Source of the DNA: PALSA-505 sp963702235
GTDB lineage: Bacteria; Actinomycetota; Actinomycetes; Streptosporangiales; Streptosporangiaceae
Assembly (NCBI GenBank): GCA_963702235.1
Contig: CAVPBZ010000008.1
Location: 1 to 64,000 of the forward strand
Direction: 5' to 3'
DNA length: 64,000 nucleotides
Shown here piece after piece: positions 1 to 9,142 of the stretch. Both the position numbers and the translations under genes were made by a program. A model generated the notes under the pieces. The model was not told the origin of the DNA. It was given only the letters and a program-made list of their open reading frames with translations, and searched no databases. Within the stretch, counting starts at the first letter, position 1. Each line of letters begins with the position of its first letter.

Positions 1-1
1 C

Positions 2-358
2 CTGCGGGTGACCGGCCGGATCAAGGACATGATCATCCGCGGCGGGGTCAACATCTCTGCCGCCGAGGTGGAGAACCACCTGCTGGCCCACCCGGGGGTC
101 GCCGCCGCCGCCGTGGTGGCCGCGCCGGACCGGCGGCTAGGGGAGAAGGCGTGCGCGTTCATCGTGGCCCGCGGCGAGCCGCCCAGCCTCGCCGAGCTGA
201 CCGGCTTCCTGCGTACGCAGCGGCGCATCGCGCCGCAGAAACTGCCGGAAATGCTCCAAGTCGTGGACTCACTCCCGACGACCATGACCGGCAAGGTGCA
301 GAAATTCCTGCTGCGTGACCGCGCCCGGGCCCTGGCGGAGCAGCATGCCGGTCTCTGA
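2..358 (+). CDS. Acyl-CoA synthetase (AMP-binding), C-terminal part only
   Basis: This is the last ~118 codons of an ANL-superfamily acyl-CoA/acid-CoA ligase; the N-terminal adenylation domain lies outside the window. The visible part starts at the A8 hinge (GRIKDMIIRGGVNI followed by AAEVE) and runs through the small C-terminal domain to the A10 motif TMTGKVQKF, whose lysine (about codon 98 here) is the adenylation lysine in this family. It is the first visible gene of a plus-strand fatty-acid-type operon and overlaps the next gene by about 14 bases. The likely role is activation of a carboxylic acid to its CoA thioester before the dehydrogenases and dehydratase downstream. The substrate cannot be told from this fragment. 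Confidence 0.9.
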   Translation: MRVTGRIKDMIIRGGVNISAAEVENHLLAHPGVAAAAVVAAPDRRLGEKACAFIVARGEPPSLAELTGFLRTQRRIAPQKLPEMLQVVDSLPTTMTGKVQKFLLRDRARALAEQHAGL

Positions 359-1550
359 ACGAGAAGCGGTGATGCCGCAGGCGGCCATCACCGACGAGAT
401 GATCGCCGCGATGGCGGCGAAGGCGGGCTCGGTCCTGCGCATCGATCACTCGGTGAACAACGAGCTGGCGTCGCGCATCGCGGTGACCAGGTTCGCCGGC
501 GGGATCGGTGACATCAACCCGCTGTGGACGGATGAGGAGTATGCCCGCCGGTCCCCGTACGGCGCGCCGGTGGCGCCGCCGTCGTTCGTGATCGGCTGCT
601 TTTCCGGTATCCAGTTCGGCTGGCCCGGCCTCGGCTCGTTTCACTCGCAGTCGCACGTCACGTTCGAGCGGCCGGTCTACTGGGACGACACGGTCGGCGC
701 GGCGTGCGGCTACGAGGGGTTCGACGGGCCGTCGCCGAGCAGCTTCGCCGGGCGCACCGTCACCGACAAGTTCCGTAATACCTACACCAACCAGCGCGGT
801 GAGCTGATCGCGACAATCCGCTGGCAGGTCATCAACTTCGAGCGCGGGCAGGCCCTGGCCCGCCGCGGCGGCGCGGGCCAGGAGCCTAAGAACGGACCGG
901 TGCTGCCGCATCCGTGGACCGAGGACGAGGTCGCCGGGATCGAGGCCAGTGTGCTGGCCGAGCGGCCGCGGGGGGCGCAGCCGCGGTACTGGGAGGACGC
1001 GGCGCCGGGACAGGCGCTCGACGTGGTGACGAAGGGGCCGATCGGGCTGACCGACGAGATCGCGTTCGTGGCCGGCGGCGGCACGCCGATCCCCAGGCTG
1101 AAGGCGCACGCCGCGGCCCTGCACGACTACCGGGCGCACCCGGCCTGGGCGTTCCGCGATCCGGTGACCAGCGCCAGTGAGCCGATCTACTCGGTGCACT
1201 ACAACCTGCAGGCGGCCCGGGCGATGGGCGTGGCGTTCCAGTACGACGTGGGCTTCCAGCGGATGTGCTGGCAGATTCACCACCTGACGCACTGGGCCGG
1301 CGATCATGCGTGGATCAAGGAGGCGCGGTCGCAGTACCGCAAGTTCGTCTACCTCTCCGACGTCATCGAGCTACGCGGCACGGTGACCGGCCTCCGGATC
1401 GACGACGCGGGGGACCACGTGGCCGACATCACGACCGAGGCCGTCAACCAGCGGGGCGAGGTCGTCATGCCCGGCCAGGCGGTGGTCGCCCTGCCCAGCC
1501 GGGAGCTGGAGGTCTCACCAGCGGCCCGCCGGGCCAGGAGGCCCACGTGA
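345..1550 (+). CDS. FAS1-like dehydratase / MaoC-type double hot-dog acyl dehydratase
   Basis: A protein of about 400 residues made of two hot-dog halves. The first half has RFAGGIGDINPLWTDEEYA, which matches the MaoC hydratase signature (GD-NP-H-D) except that the usual histidine is tryptophan, a form seen in FAS1-like dehydratase-domain proteins. The second half carries the conserved IHHLTHWAGD stretch. Expected role: hydration or dehydration of an acyl-CoA intermediate next to the two acyl-CoA dehydrogenases. ATG 345 has GGCGGAG ahead of it and overlaps the upstream stop; ATG 372, with GAGAAG upstream, is an equally possible start. The stop overlaps the next start as GTGA. The substrate is unknown. 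Confidence 0.8.
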   Translation: MPVSEREAVMPQAAITDEMIAAMAAKAGSVLRIDHSVNNELASRIAVTRFAGGIGDINPLWTDEEYARRSPYGAPVAPPSFVIGCFSGIQFGWPGLGSFHSQSHVTFERPVYWDDTVGAACGYEGFDGPSPSSFAGRTVTDKFRNTYTNQRGELIATIRWQVINFERGQALARRGGAGQEPKNGPVLPHPWTEDEVAGIEASVLAERPRGAQPRYWEDAAPGQALDVVTKGPIGLTDEIAFVAGGGTPIPRLKAHAAALHDYRAHPAWAFRDPVTSASEPIYSVHYNLQAARAMGVAFQYDVGFQRMCWQIHHLTHWAGDHAWIKEARSQYRKFVYLSDVIELRGTVTGLRIDDAGDHVADITTEAVNQRGEVVMPGQAVVALPSRELEVSPAARRARRPT

Positions 1551-2752
1551 GTGATCCCGCGCTTGAAGACTTCCTGCGGCAGGCCGAGGGCTGGCTGGCC
1601 GCGCGGTACCCCCCTGCCGCCGAACACCGGTTCGCCTGGGGTGAGGGCGACGACGAGGTCCGGGTGTTCCAGGAACCGGATCCGGTGGAAGAGGCCGACG
1701 CGCTGCCGGCCATCCGTCGCTGGCGCCAGGAACTGTGGGACCACGGCTACGGCTGGATCGACGGCCCGGCGGAGTACGGCGGCGCCGGCCTGCCCGCCGC
1801 CTGCGCCCGCGGCTTCGAACGGCTGACCCGGCGGTACCGGGTACCCGGCGACGCGGCGCTGACGATCAGCCTGGGCATGATCGCGCCGACGATCCTGCGG
1901 CACGGTAGCGACGAGCAGAAGCAGCACTGGCTGCCGCGGCTCTACAGCGGCCAGCAGATCGCCTGCCAGCTGTTCAGCGAGCCGGGCGCGGGCTCGGACC
2001 TGGCCTCGCTGAGCACCCGTGCCGTGCGTGCCGGTGACGGCTGGCGGATCAGCGGGCAGAAGGTATGGACCTCGGGCGCGCACCTCGCCGACATCGGCGA
2101 GATCATCTGCCGCACCGCGGACCAGCCGCGGCACCGCAACCTGACCGCGTTCCTGGTGGACATGCGCGCCCCGGGGGTGACCGTCCGGCCGCTGCGGCAG
2201 ATGACCGGCGGGGCGGCGTTCAACGAGGTCTTCCTCGACGACGTCGCCGTCCCCGACGCGCGCCGGCTGGGCGAGGAGGGCAACGGCTGGCGGGTCGCTC
2301 TCACGACGCTGGGCTTCGAACGCGGCGCGATGGGACACTCCGCCTTCGGCGGCGCGGGGATCCTGTCCACCGAGCGGCTGATCGGCCTGGTGCGCGCGGC
2401 CGGGAAGCAGGACGACCCGGTGACCCGGCAGGGGTTCGGCGAGCTGATCTCGCACCTGCGCGCCGCCCGCTACACCCAGGAGGTACAGGCCGCCCAGACC
2501 AGGGCCGGCGACGCGCCCGGCCCGGAGATCGCACTGAACAAGATCGCGCTGTCGGACAACATGAAGCGGCTGGCCGGGTTCGTGGCCGACGTCATCGGGC
2601 CGGCCCTGGTCGCCGACACCGGCGCCTGGGGGACCTACGCGTGGACCTCGGTGCTGCTCGGCGCGCCGGGCTACCGGCTGGGCGGCGGCACCGACGAGAT
2701 CCTGAAGAACACCATCGCGCAGCGGGTGCTCGGCCTGCCGCGCGCTACGTGA
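1547..2752 (+). CDS. Acyl-CoA dehydrogenase (first of two)
   Basis: A 401-residue FAD flavoprotein of the acyl-CoA dehydrogenase family, introducing an alpha-beta double bond into an acyl-CoA. Visible signatures are the FAD/substrate loop QLFSEPGAGSDLASL (about residues 141-155), the middle beta domain QKVWTSGAHLADIGEIICRT, and the C-terminal GGGTDEILKNTIAQRVLGLPR. The GTG start at 1547 gives a four-base GTGA overlap with the upstream stop, the hallmark of translational coupling, so I prefer it to longer alternatives that would run through the upstream gene. It pairs with the smaller-motif dehydrogenase immediately downstream; adjacent non-identical pairs in actinobacteria often form heteromers, but that is inference here. 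Confidence 0.92.
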   Translation: MSDPALEDFLRQAEGWLAARYPPAAEHRFAWGEGDDEVRVFQEPDPVEEADALPAIRRWRQELWDHGYGWIDGPAEYGGAGLPAACARGFERLTRRYRVPGDAALTISLGMIAPTILRHGSDEQKQHWLPRLYSGQQIACQLFSEPGAGSDLASLSTRAVRAGDGWRISGQKVWTSGAHLADIGEIICRTADQPRHRNLTAFLVDMRAPGVTVRPLRQMTGGAAFNEVFLDDVAVPDARRLGEEGNGWRVALTTLGFERGAMGHSAFGGAGILSTERLIGLVRAAGKQDDPVTRQGFGELISHLRAARYTQEVQAAQTRAGDAPGPEIALNKIALSDNMKRLAGFVADVIGPALVADTGAWGTYAWTSVLLGAPGYRLGGGTDEILKNTIAQRVLGLPRAT

Positions 2753-2762
2753 GGACCGGGCC

Positions 2763-3974
2763 ATGCCAATCAGGGACCGTCTCGCGCTCACCGGTGACGA
2801 GCGCACGCTCCAGGGCACGCTGCGGGAATTCCTGGAGGCCCAGCTGCCGTCGCTCGCGCTGCGGTCCGTGCTCGACGGCGACAGCGGCTACAGCACGCAG
2901 CTGCACACCAGGCTGACCGGCGAGCTCGGGCTGGGCGGGCTGACGATCCCGGAGGACTTCGGCGGGCTCGGGATGAGCGAGGCCGAGGCCTGCGTCGTGC
3001 ACGCCGAGCTCGGCCGCGCGCTGTACCCGGGGCCGTTCCTGCCCGGCTGCCTGGCCGCCACCGCGCTGGTCGCCAGCGGTGATCTCAGCGCCTGCAAGCA
3101 CTGGCTGCCGCTGCTGGCCGACGGGTCAGCGACGGGGACGGTAGCTCCCGCCGGGCAGGACGGCAGCTGGCAGGCCGGCAGCGGAGCCGTTCGGGAGGAA
3201 AAAGCGGCCGGCGCGTCTGCGCCCGGGACGGTGGCACCCGCCGGCGAGGACGGTAGCTGGCGGGCCGGCAGCGGAGCCGTTCGGGCAGAAAAAACGGCCG
3301 GAGGCTGGCGGCTGCACGGCCGCCGCTGGTATGTCCTGGCCGCGCATGCCGCGGACATCGTCATCGTGCCGGCTGCCGGCGCCGGGCCGCTGCTGTTCCT
3401 CGTCGAGTCCGGGTCGCCGGGACTCGCGGTGACGCCGATGACCGGTCTCGACCTGACCCGACGCACCTGTGCGGTGAGCTTCGACGGCACCCCGGCCCGC
3501 CTGCTCGCCAGCGACGGCGACGCGGCGGCCGCGCTCGCGCGGGCCGAGCAGTCCTTCCTGCTCGCCACCGCCGCCGAGGCGGCCGGCGGGATTGGCTGGT
3601 GCCTGGACGTCAGCGTCAGCTACGCCAACGAGCGCGAGCAGTTCGGCCGCCCGATCGGCTCCTTCCAGGCCGTCGCCCACCAGTGCGCGGACATGCTCGC
3701 CGGCCTGCAGTCCGCCACCGCGGCGGCACGGTACGCGGCGGTCGCGAGCGCCGCGGGCAGCGATGATGCCGCGCTGGCGGCCCGGGTCGCCGTGCTGCGC
3801 GCGGGCGAGTCCTACCGGCGGGTGACCGAGGCCGCGATCCACCTGCTCGGCGGCACCGGCTTCACCTGGGAGCACGACGCGCACCTGTACTACCGCCGGG
3901 CCTGGTCGGCGCAGGCGCTGGCCGGCGGCCCGCAGGAGCACCGGGCAGCGATCGCCGGCCTGGCCGGCCTTTGA
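2763..3974 (+). CDS. Acyl-CoA dehydrogenase (second) with an internal tandem duplication
   Basis: A 403-residue acyl-CoA dehydrogenase-family protein starting 10 bases after its paralogue. The N-terminal helical domain (LTIPEDFGGLGMSEAEA), middle domain (LHGRRWYVLAAHAADIVIVPA) and C-terminal domain (YANEREQFGRPIGSFQAVAH, then LLGGTGFTWEHDAHLYYRRA) are all present. The middle domain contains a 30-residue segment present twice in tandem (about residues 125-180), each copy reading GTVAPAG-DGSW-AGSGAVR-EK-AG. The duplication keeps frame and sits just before the strand that normally follows the catalytic loop, so it should form an enlarged surface loop. Likely acts with the preceding dehydrogenase. 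Confidence 0.9.
   Translation: MPIRDRLALTGDERTLQGTLREFLEAQLPSLALRSVLDGDSGYSTQLHTRLTGELGLGGLTIPEDFGGLGMSEAEACVVHAELGRALYPGPFLPGCLAATALVASGDLSACKHWLPLLADGSATGTVAPAGQDGSWQAGSGAVREEKAAGASAPGTVAPAGEDGSWRAGSGAVRAEKTAGGWRLHGRRWYVLAAHAADIVIVPAAGAGPLLFLVESGSPGLAVTPMTGLDLTRRTCAVSFDGTPARLLASDGDAAAALARAEQSFLLATAAEAAGGIGWCLDVSVSYANEREQFGRPIGSFQAVAHQCADMLAGLQSATAAARYAAVASAAGSDDAALAARVAVLRAGESYRRVTEAAIHLLGGTGFTWEHDAHLYYRRAWSAQALAGGPQEHRAAIAGLAGL
3135..3304 (+). repeat. 90-bp in-frame tandem duplication inside an acyl-CoA dehydrogenase gene
   Basis: Two copies with a period of exactly 90 bases (for example, the GTGGCACCC-like segment at 3231 answers the one at 3141, and GGCAGCGGAGCCGTTCGG occurs at 3177 and 3267). 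The copies differ at several positions, so the duplication is not brand new. It adds 30 residues and keeps the reading frame. Confidence 0.9.
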
Positions 3975-3995
3975 GCCTGGGCGAGGAGGTTCGAT

Positions 3996-5708
3996 GTGAG
4001 CTCAGCCAGCAAGGACGACATCACAGCCGCGCTTCCACAGGCCGCGACGACGGCGGTCGCCGAGGACGGTATCTCTGGCACCGATCCGGTGGGCCTGCCG
4101 TCGCTGGCGGGCGCGCTGGCTGACACGGCCGCGGTCTTCGGGCAGCTCGGACCGCTCCACCGGGAGGGCCGGGCGCTCGCTGCCGAGCTGGCACGCATCC
4201 TGAGCGGGAGCAGCCAGCTCACGCCTGGCGGCAAGGACTGGCGCTTCGCCGATCCCGCCTGGTCGGAGAACCCGGTCTACCGCCGGGTCGCGCAGAACTA
4301 CCTCGCCGGCTGCACGTTCCTCGACGCGATGGTCGGCGAACTCGGCAAGAGCGGCCGGTCTACCGACAAGGCGCGGTTCCTGCTCAACATCCTGACCAGC
4401 GCGGCGGCGCCGACCAACACGCTGGCCGGGAATCCGGCCGCGCTCAAGAGGGCGTTCGAGACCGGTGGCGGCAGCCTGCTCCGCGGCGCCGCCAACTGGT
4501 GGCAGGACGTCCGCCGCAACGGCGGCATGCCGGCGACGGTCGACCGCGGCGCGTTCGAGGTCGGCCGCGACCTCGCCGTCACGGCGGGCGCCGTCGTCGA
4601 CCGGGACGCCTGCGGCGAGGTCATCCAGTACCAGCCGGCCACCGGGACGGTGCGGCGGCGGCCGGTGCTCGTCGTGCCGCCGCCGATCGGCCGCTTCTAC
4701 TTCCTCGACCTGCGGCCCGGGCGCAGCTTCGTCGAGCACGTCGTCAGCCGTGGACTGCAGACGTTCATGCTGAGCTGGCGCAACCCGGCCCAGGAGCAGG
4801 CTGACTGGGATCTCGACACCTACGCGCGACGCGTCCTGTCGGCCATCGAGACGGCGCGCGAAGTCACCGGCAGCCCGGACGTTGACGTCATGGGTTTCTG
4901 TGCGGGCGGCATTATCACCACCACCGTGCTGAACCACCTGGCGGCCGCCGGCGACGACCGGGTGGCGTCGGCTTCCTACGCGGTGACGCTCCACGACTTC
5001 GGTCAGCCCGCGCCGATCAGCGCCTTCTCCTCGCCGCGGCTGCTCGCGCTGGCGCGGTGGAACTCCCGCCGCAAGGGGGTGATCAGCGCGCGCGACATGG
5101 GCGCGGTCTTCACCTGGATGCGCCCGAACGAGCTCGTCTGGAACTACTGGGTCAACAACTACCTGATGGGCAATCCGCCGCCGGTCTTCGACGTCCTCGC
5201 CTGGAACGCCGACGGCACCAACCTGCCCGCCGCGCTGCACGCCCAGTTCCTCGAGATATTCCACCAGAACACGCTGTGCGAGCCGGGCGGCATGACGGTA
5301 CTGGGCACCCCTGTCGACCTGAGCAGGATCACGGTGCCGGCCTACGTCACCGGCGGAGCCACCGACCACCTCACACCGTGGCAGGGCTGCTACCGGACCA
5401 CCCAGCTGCTATCCGGCCCCGCCACGTTTGTGCTCAGCAATGCCGGCCACATCCAGAGCCTGGTGAACCCGCCGGGCAACCCGAAGGCGACTTTCTACAC
5501 CGGTGGCGAGCCCGGGCCTGATCCGCAGCAATGGCTCGCCGAGTCCGAGCGGCACAGCGGGACCTGGTGGGAGCACTGGGCCGACTGGCTGCTCGAGCGT
5601 TCTGCTGACGAGGTGCCAGCGCCGAAGAAGCTGGGCGGCCGCGGTCATCCCCCCGGCGATCAGGCTCCGGGGCTGTACGTCCGTGACCTCCTGCCGAGCG
5701 AGCAGTGA
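3996..5708 (+). CDS. phaC: Class I poly(3-hydroxyalkanoate) synthase
   Basis: A 570-residue PHA synthase polymerising (R)-3-hydroxyacyl-CoA into polyester at the granule surface. The catalytic triad can be read directly: Cys302 in the lipase-like box GFCAGG, Asp457 in GGATDHLTPW and His485 in NAGHIQSLVNPPGNPKA. Length and the long N-terminal domain (SENPVYRRVAQNYLAG) fit class I enzymes. The start is GTG 3996 with a strong GAGGAGG seven bases upstream; the nearby ATG at 3994 runs straight into a stop. No phasin, PhaE or PhaR gene is visible. Its place directly after beta-oxidation genes suggests that acyl-CoA intermediates from this catabolic operon feed polymer storage. Confidence 0.95.
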   Translation: MSSASKDDITAALPQAATTAVAEDGISGTDPVGLPSLAGALADTAAVFGQLGPLHREGRALAAELARILSGSSQLTPGGKDWRFADPAWSENPVYRRVAQNYLAGCTFLDAMVGELGKSGRSTDKARFLLNILTSAAAPTNTLAGNPAALKRAFETGGGSLLRGAANWWQDVRRNGGMPATVDRGAFEVGRDLAVTAGAVVDRDACGEVIQYQPATGTVRRRPVLVVPPPIGRFYFLDLRPGRSFVEHVVSRGLQTFMLSWRNPAQEQADWDLDTYARRVLSAIETAREVTGSPDVDVMGFCAGGIITTTVLNHLAAAGDDRVASASYAVTLHDFGQPAPISAFSSPRLLALARWNSRRKGVISARDMGAVFTWMRPNELVWNYWVNNYLMGNPPPVFDVLAWNADGTNLPAALHAQFLEIFHQNTLCEPGGMTVLGTPVDLSRITVPAYVTGGATDHLTPWQGCYRTTQLLSGPATFVLSNAGHIQSLVNPPGNPKATFYTGGEPGPDPQQWLAESERHSGTWWEHWADWLLERSADEVPAPKKLGGRGHPPGDQAPGLYVRDLLPSEQ

Positions 5709-5715
5709 CTGGGTC

Positions 5716-7485
5716 ATGCGAGTCGCGGCAGACAGCAAGCAGCAGACGGTGCTGCGCAGCGAGATCCACCGGTCGTGGCTGCGCTGCCAGCGCAGCGGGC
5801 TCAGCCCTGCCGCTGAGCTGAACGTCTCCCGGCTGCACGAGGTCGATCGCGGCAGCCGGCTGATGGCGGCCGCAGCCCCGGTGCTCGACGCCCTGGCCCG
5901 GCACCTGGAGGGCACCGGCTTCAGCCTGCTGCTGGCGGACAGCTCCGGCCGCCTGGTTAACATGCGCTGCGGGGCGTCCGCCGTCCGCGCCAGGGTCGAG
6001 CGGTCCGGCGCCGTGACCGGGCAGCTGTTCTCCGAGCCGGCCACGGGCACCAACGCGATCTCGACCGCGCTCGAGCTGCGCCGCGGCCTGTTCGTGCGCG
6101 CCGGGGAGCACTTCCTGGAGGGGCTGAAGTCCTACAGCTGCTACGGCCAGCCCGTCTTCCACCGAGCCACCCGCAGGCTCGAGGGCGTGCTGGACATCAG
6201 CTGCGCCGCCCCCGACGACAACGAGCTGCTCCGGCCCTTCCTCGCGCGCGGCGTCTGCGACATCGAGGACCGGCTGCTCGAGACAGGCCGGGCCGCGCAG
6301 AAGCGGATGCTCGCGTCGTTCCAGGACGCAACCGCGCGCGGCCGGCCGGGACTGGTCCTGGTGCTGGGTGAAGGCGTCCACCTCGAGACGCCCGCCGTGT
6401 CGGCGCTGCTCGACGCCGGCGACCGCGTCCTGATCGCCGACCTCGCATCCGGTCTGCGCGGGACCCAGGCCATGCGCCGCGACGTCGTGCTGTCCGGCGG
6501 CGTGCCCGTCTCGCTCGAGCTGCACCGTCTCCCCGGAACGGGATCCGGCCTTCTGTGCCGGATCGAGGTGACCGGGTCCGCGCCAGCCGGCGCGCCCTCC
6601 CCGGCGTCCCTGTCGCCCGCGACGCCGCCGTCCGGCCTGCCCGTGCTGACCGCGGCCGCGGCGCGGGCGTCCTGTCCGCCGTCACCGGGATCACTCGCAC
6701 CGCTGCCGGGTGACCTGATGGGCGCCGGGCTGCCCGACCTCAGACGGCTGCGGGCGAGCCGGACCCCTACCCTGGCGCACGGCGAGCCTGGCAGCGGGCG
6801 GACGACGGCGCTGATGTCGCTGGCCGGCCCCGGCCAGGCCGCCGTCCTACACGCCGGCGACGCGGCTCGCGGCACCGCCTCGGGCTGGCTGCGAGAACTC
6901 GAGAGGCTGCTTGCCCGGCACAGCGGCCTCATCGTGATCGAGGAGATCCAGCTGCTCTCGCCCGAGCTCACCCACCTGGTCACCGAGGCGGTCCGCGCGT
7001 CGCCGGTCTGGGTGGCCGCGACCAGCACGCCGCTGGCCGAGCTGGGCTGCAGCACGCTCGGGCTCGTGTCCCGCCTGCCCGGACGGATAGCGATCCCCCC
7101 GCTGCGCAGCTACCGTGAGCGGATCCCGCAGCTGTTCCGCGCGATGGCCGCGGCGTCCGGCCGTACCCCGCGCCGGCTTTCCCCGGCCGCGCAGGCGATC
7201 CTGGTCAGCCAGCCCTGGCCGGGCAACCTGCGCGAGCTCGCCGCCGTCGCCGCGGCCCTGCACTGCGGCGGCGGCAGCGGCGAGATCCAGCCGGCCCAGC
7301 TGCCCGAGGGCTACCGCCAGCCCGGCATGCCGCACCGTCTCACCCGGCTCGAGCAGGCCGAGCACGACGTGATCCGCACCGCGCTCCGCGCCAACGGCGG
7401 AAACAAAGCGAAGACAGCGGCCTACCTGGGGATCAGCCGCACCACCCTGTACAAGGCCCTGCGCACTCTCGGCATCTGGGCCTGA
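5716..7485 (+). CDS. GAF-AAA-Fis transcriptional activator (AcoR/MimR type, lacking GAFTGA)
   Basis: A 589-residue regulator with an N-terminal GAF-like sensor (about 60-200, with FSEPATGTNAIS, typical of AcoR-like proteins), a degenerate AAA domain with Walker A GEPGSGRTT (about 356-364, arginine in place of lysine) and a Fis-type helix-turn-helix at the C terminus (NGGNKAKTAAYLGISRTTLY). The sigma-54-contacting GAFTGA loop is not visible, in line with actinobacteria lacking sigma-54; such proteins act through the housekeeping polymerase. ATG 5716 starts eight bases after the phaC stop. It probably controls the aldehyde dehydrogenase/alcohol dehydrogenase/P450 genes that follow, in response to an alcohol or aldehyde. 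Confidence 0.88.
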   Translation: MRVAADSKQQTVLRSEIHRSWLRCQRSGLSPAAELNVSRLHEVDRGSRLMAAAAPVLDALARHLEGTGFSLLLADSSGRLVNMRCGASAVRARVERSGAVTGQLFSEPATGTNAISTALELRRGLFVRAGEHFLEGLKSYSCYGQPVFHRATRRLEGVLDISCAAPDDNELLRPFLARGVCDIEDRLLETGRAAQKRMLASFQDATARGRPGLVLVLGEGVHLETPAVSALLDAGDRVLIADLASGLRGTQAMRRDVVLSGGVPVSLELHRLPGTGSGLLCRIEVTGSAPAGAPSPASLSPATPPSGLPVLTAAAARASCPPSPGSLAPLPGDLMGAGLPDLRRLRASRTPTLAHGEPGSGRTTALMSLAGPGQAAVLHAGDAARGTASGWLRELERLLARHSGLIVIEEIQLLSPELTHLVTEAVRASPVWVAATSTPLAELGCSTLGLVSRLPGRIAIPPLRSYRERIPQLFRAMAAASGRTPRRLSPAAQAILVSQPWPGNLRELAAVAAALHCGGGSGEIQPAQLPEGYRQPGMPHRLTRLEQAEHDVIRTALRANGGNKAKTAAYLGISRTTLYKALRTLGIWA

Positions 7486-7527
7486 GCCCGCGCTGCCCGG
7501 CAGCGACGGCCGTGCGCCGGCCGCAGA

Positions 7528-7546
7528 ATGTCCAGGAACTGAACAT
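7528..7546. promoter_or_regulatory. Candidate operator upstream of the aldehyde dehydrogenase gene
   Basis: ATGTCCA-GGAAC-TGAACAT forms an inverted repeat with six of seven arm positions paired. It lies in the 189-base gap between the Fis-type activator gene and the aldehyde dehydrogenase gene, where an upstream activator site would be expected. Binding by that activator is inference. Confidence 0.35.
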
Positions 7547-7674
7547 CGAGCACTAGAGCATTCGGCGTAGCGTCAGGCCAAGTCACGAACACGGCCGGCG
7601 CGTTGGCGCGAGAGCACCGCGTTGCGCGAGAGCGCAGCGGAATCGCCGGCCGCGCCGACAGCGAGAGGTCCGTC

Positions 7675-9117
7675 ATGATCGATTACGACACGCTCTACCT
7701 AGGCGGAGCCTGGAAGGCGCCTTCCTCGGCCGCCAGGATCACCGTCGTCTCGCCGAGCACCGAGCAGCGCCTCGGCAGCGTCCCGGAGGCGGTCGAGGCC
7801 GACATCGACGCCGCGGTCGACGCGGCCCGGGCCGCCTTTGACGACCCGGGCGGCTGGCCGGCCTGGGACCCCGCGCGCCGGGCCGCGGTCATGGAGCGGC
7901 TCGCCGACGAGATGGACAAGCGCGCGGCGGCGATGGCTCCGCTGGTCAGCAGCCAGAACGGCATGCCGGTGGCCGTGTCCGGAGCCCTGGAAGTGGTCTT
8001 CCCGCAGCTGCTGCTGCGCTACTACGCCGGCCTGGCCAGGCAGACCCCCGCCGACGAGGAGCGCCCCGGCCTGCTCGGCGGATCCGCCCTGGTCCGGCGC
8101 CTGCCGGTCGGCGTGTGCGCCGCGATCGTGCCGTGGAACTTCCCGCAGGCGCTGGCCGCGTTCAAGTACGCGCCTGCGCTCGCCGCGGGCTGCACGCTCG
8201 TGATCAAGCCGTCCCCGGAGACGGTGCTCGACAGTTACCTGCTCGCCGAGTCGCTGCAGGCGGCTGGCGTCCCCGACGGCGTGATCAACATCGTCCCGGC
8301 CGGCCGCGAGGTCGGCGCCTACCTGGTCCAGCATCCGGGCATCGACAAGGTTGCCTTCACCGGCTCCACCGCCGCGGGGCGCTCGGTGGCGGAGGCATGC
8401 GGGCGCCTGCTGCGGCCGGTCACCCTCGAGCTGGGCGGCAAGTCCGCGGCGATCATCCTCGACGACGCCACCCTGGATCTGGCCGTCATCGGCGAGAAGC
8501 TGTTCGCCGCCATCCTGCTCAACCAGGGTCAGGCGTGCTACCTCGGCACCCGGGTGCTCGCCCCGCGCAGCCGTTATGAAGAAATCGTCGAGCTGCTCAC
8601 CGCGTTCGCGAGCATGCTGACGGTCGGCGATCCGCTCGATCCGGCCACCCAGATCGGCCCACTGGCCAGCGAGCGGCAGCGGGACCGGGTCGAGGGCTAC
8701 ATCGCCAAGGGCAAGAGCGACGGCGCGAGAGTCACCACCGGCGGCGGCCGCCCGGCCGGCATGTCCCGCGGCTTCTACGTCGAGCCGACGGTGTTCGCCG
8801 ACGTCGACAACGCCTGGACCATCGCGCAGGAGGAAATCTTCGGCCCGGTCCTGTCGGTGATCGGGTACTCCGGCGACGCCGAGGCCGTCGCGATCGCCAA
8901 CGACTCCGGCTACGGGCTCGGCGGCACCGTCTGGACCAGCGACCACGACCGCGGCCTCGCCGTCGCCACCAAGATCAAGACCGGCACTATCGGCATCAAC
9001 GGCTACCTGCCCGACCCGACCGCGCCGTTCGGCGGTGTGCGGGCCAGCGGCATCGGGCGCGAGCTCGGCCCGGAGGGCCTGGCGGCCTATCAGGCACAGC
9101 AGTCCGTCTACCTCTGA
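7675..9117 (+). CDS. NAD(P)-dependent aldehyde dehydrogenase
   Basis: A 480-residue member of the aldehyde dehydrogenase superfamily oxidising an aldehyde to the carboxylic acid. The catalytic pair is visible: Glu252 in VTLELGGKSAA and Cys288 in NQGQACYLGTR, with the cofactor-binding FTGSTAAGRSV and the PWNFP segment upstream. ATG 7675 is preceded by GAGAGG. It is followed 25 bases later by the alcohol dehydrogenase and then the CYP108-like P450, so the three most likely form one oxidation series: methyl to alcohol to aldehyde to acid. Residue use is typical and nothing is missing. Confidence 0.93.
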   Translation: MIDYDTLYLGGAWKAPSSAARITVVSPSTEQRLGSVPEAVEADIDAAVDAARAAFDDPGGWPAWDPARRAAVMERLADEMDKRAAAMAPLVSSQNGMPVAVSGALEVVFPQLLLRYYAGLARQTPADEERPGLLGGSALVRRLPVGVCAAIVPWNFPQALAAFKYAPALAAGCTLVIKPSPETVLDSYLLAESLQAAGVPDGVINIVPAGREVGAYLVQHPGIDKVAFTGSTAAGRSVAEACGRLLRPVTLELGGKSAAIILDDATLDLAVIGEKLFAAILLNQGQACYLGTRVLAPRSRYEEIVELLTAFASMLTVGDPLDPATQIGPLASERQRDRVEGYIAKGKSDGARVTTGGGRPAGMSRGFYVEPTVFADVDNAWTIAQEEIFGPVLSVIGYSGDAEAVAIANDSGYGLGGTVWTSDHDRGLAVATKIKTGTIGINGYLPDPTAPFGGVRASGIGRELGPEGLAAYQAQQSVYL

Positions 9118-9142
9118 CCCCTGCCGATCACCAGGAGGATCC

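Noticed and set aside
3996..5708. Class III (PhaC/PhaE) PHA synthase
   Set aside because: Class III enzymes are about 350-370 residues and need PhaE next door. This one is 570 residues with a long N-terminal domain, as in class I.
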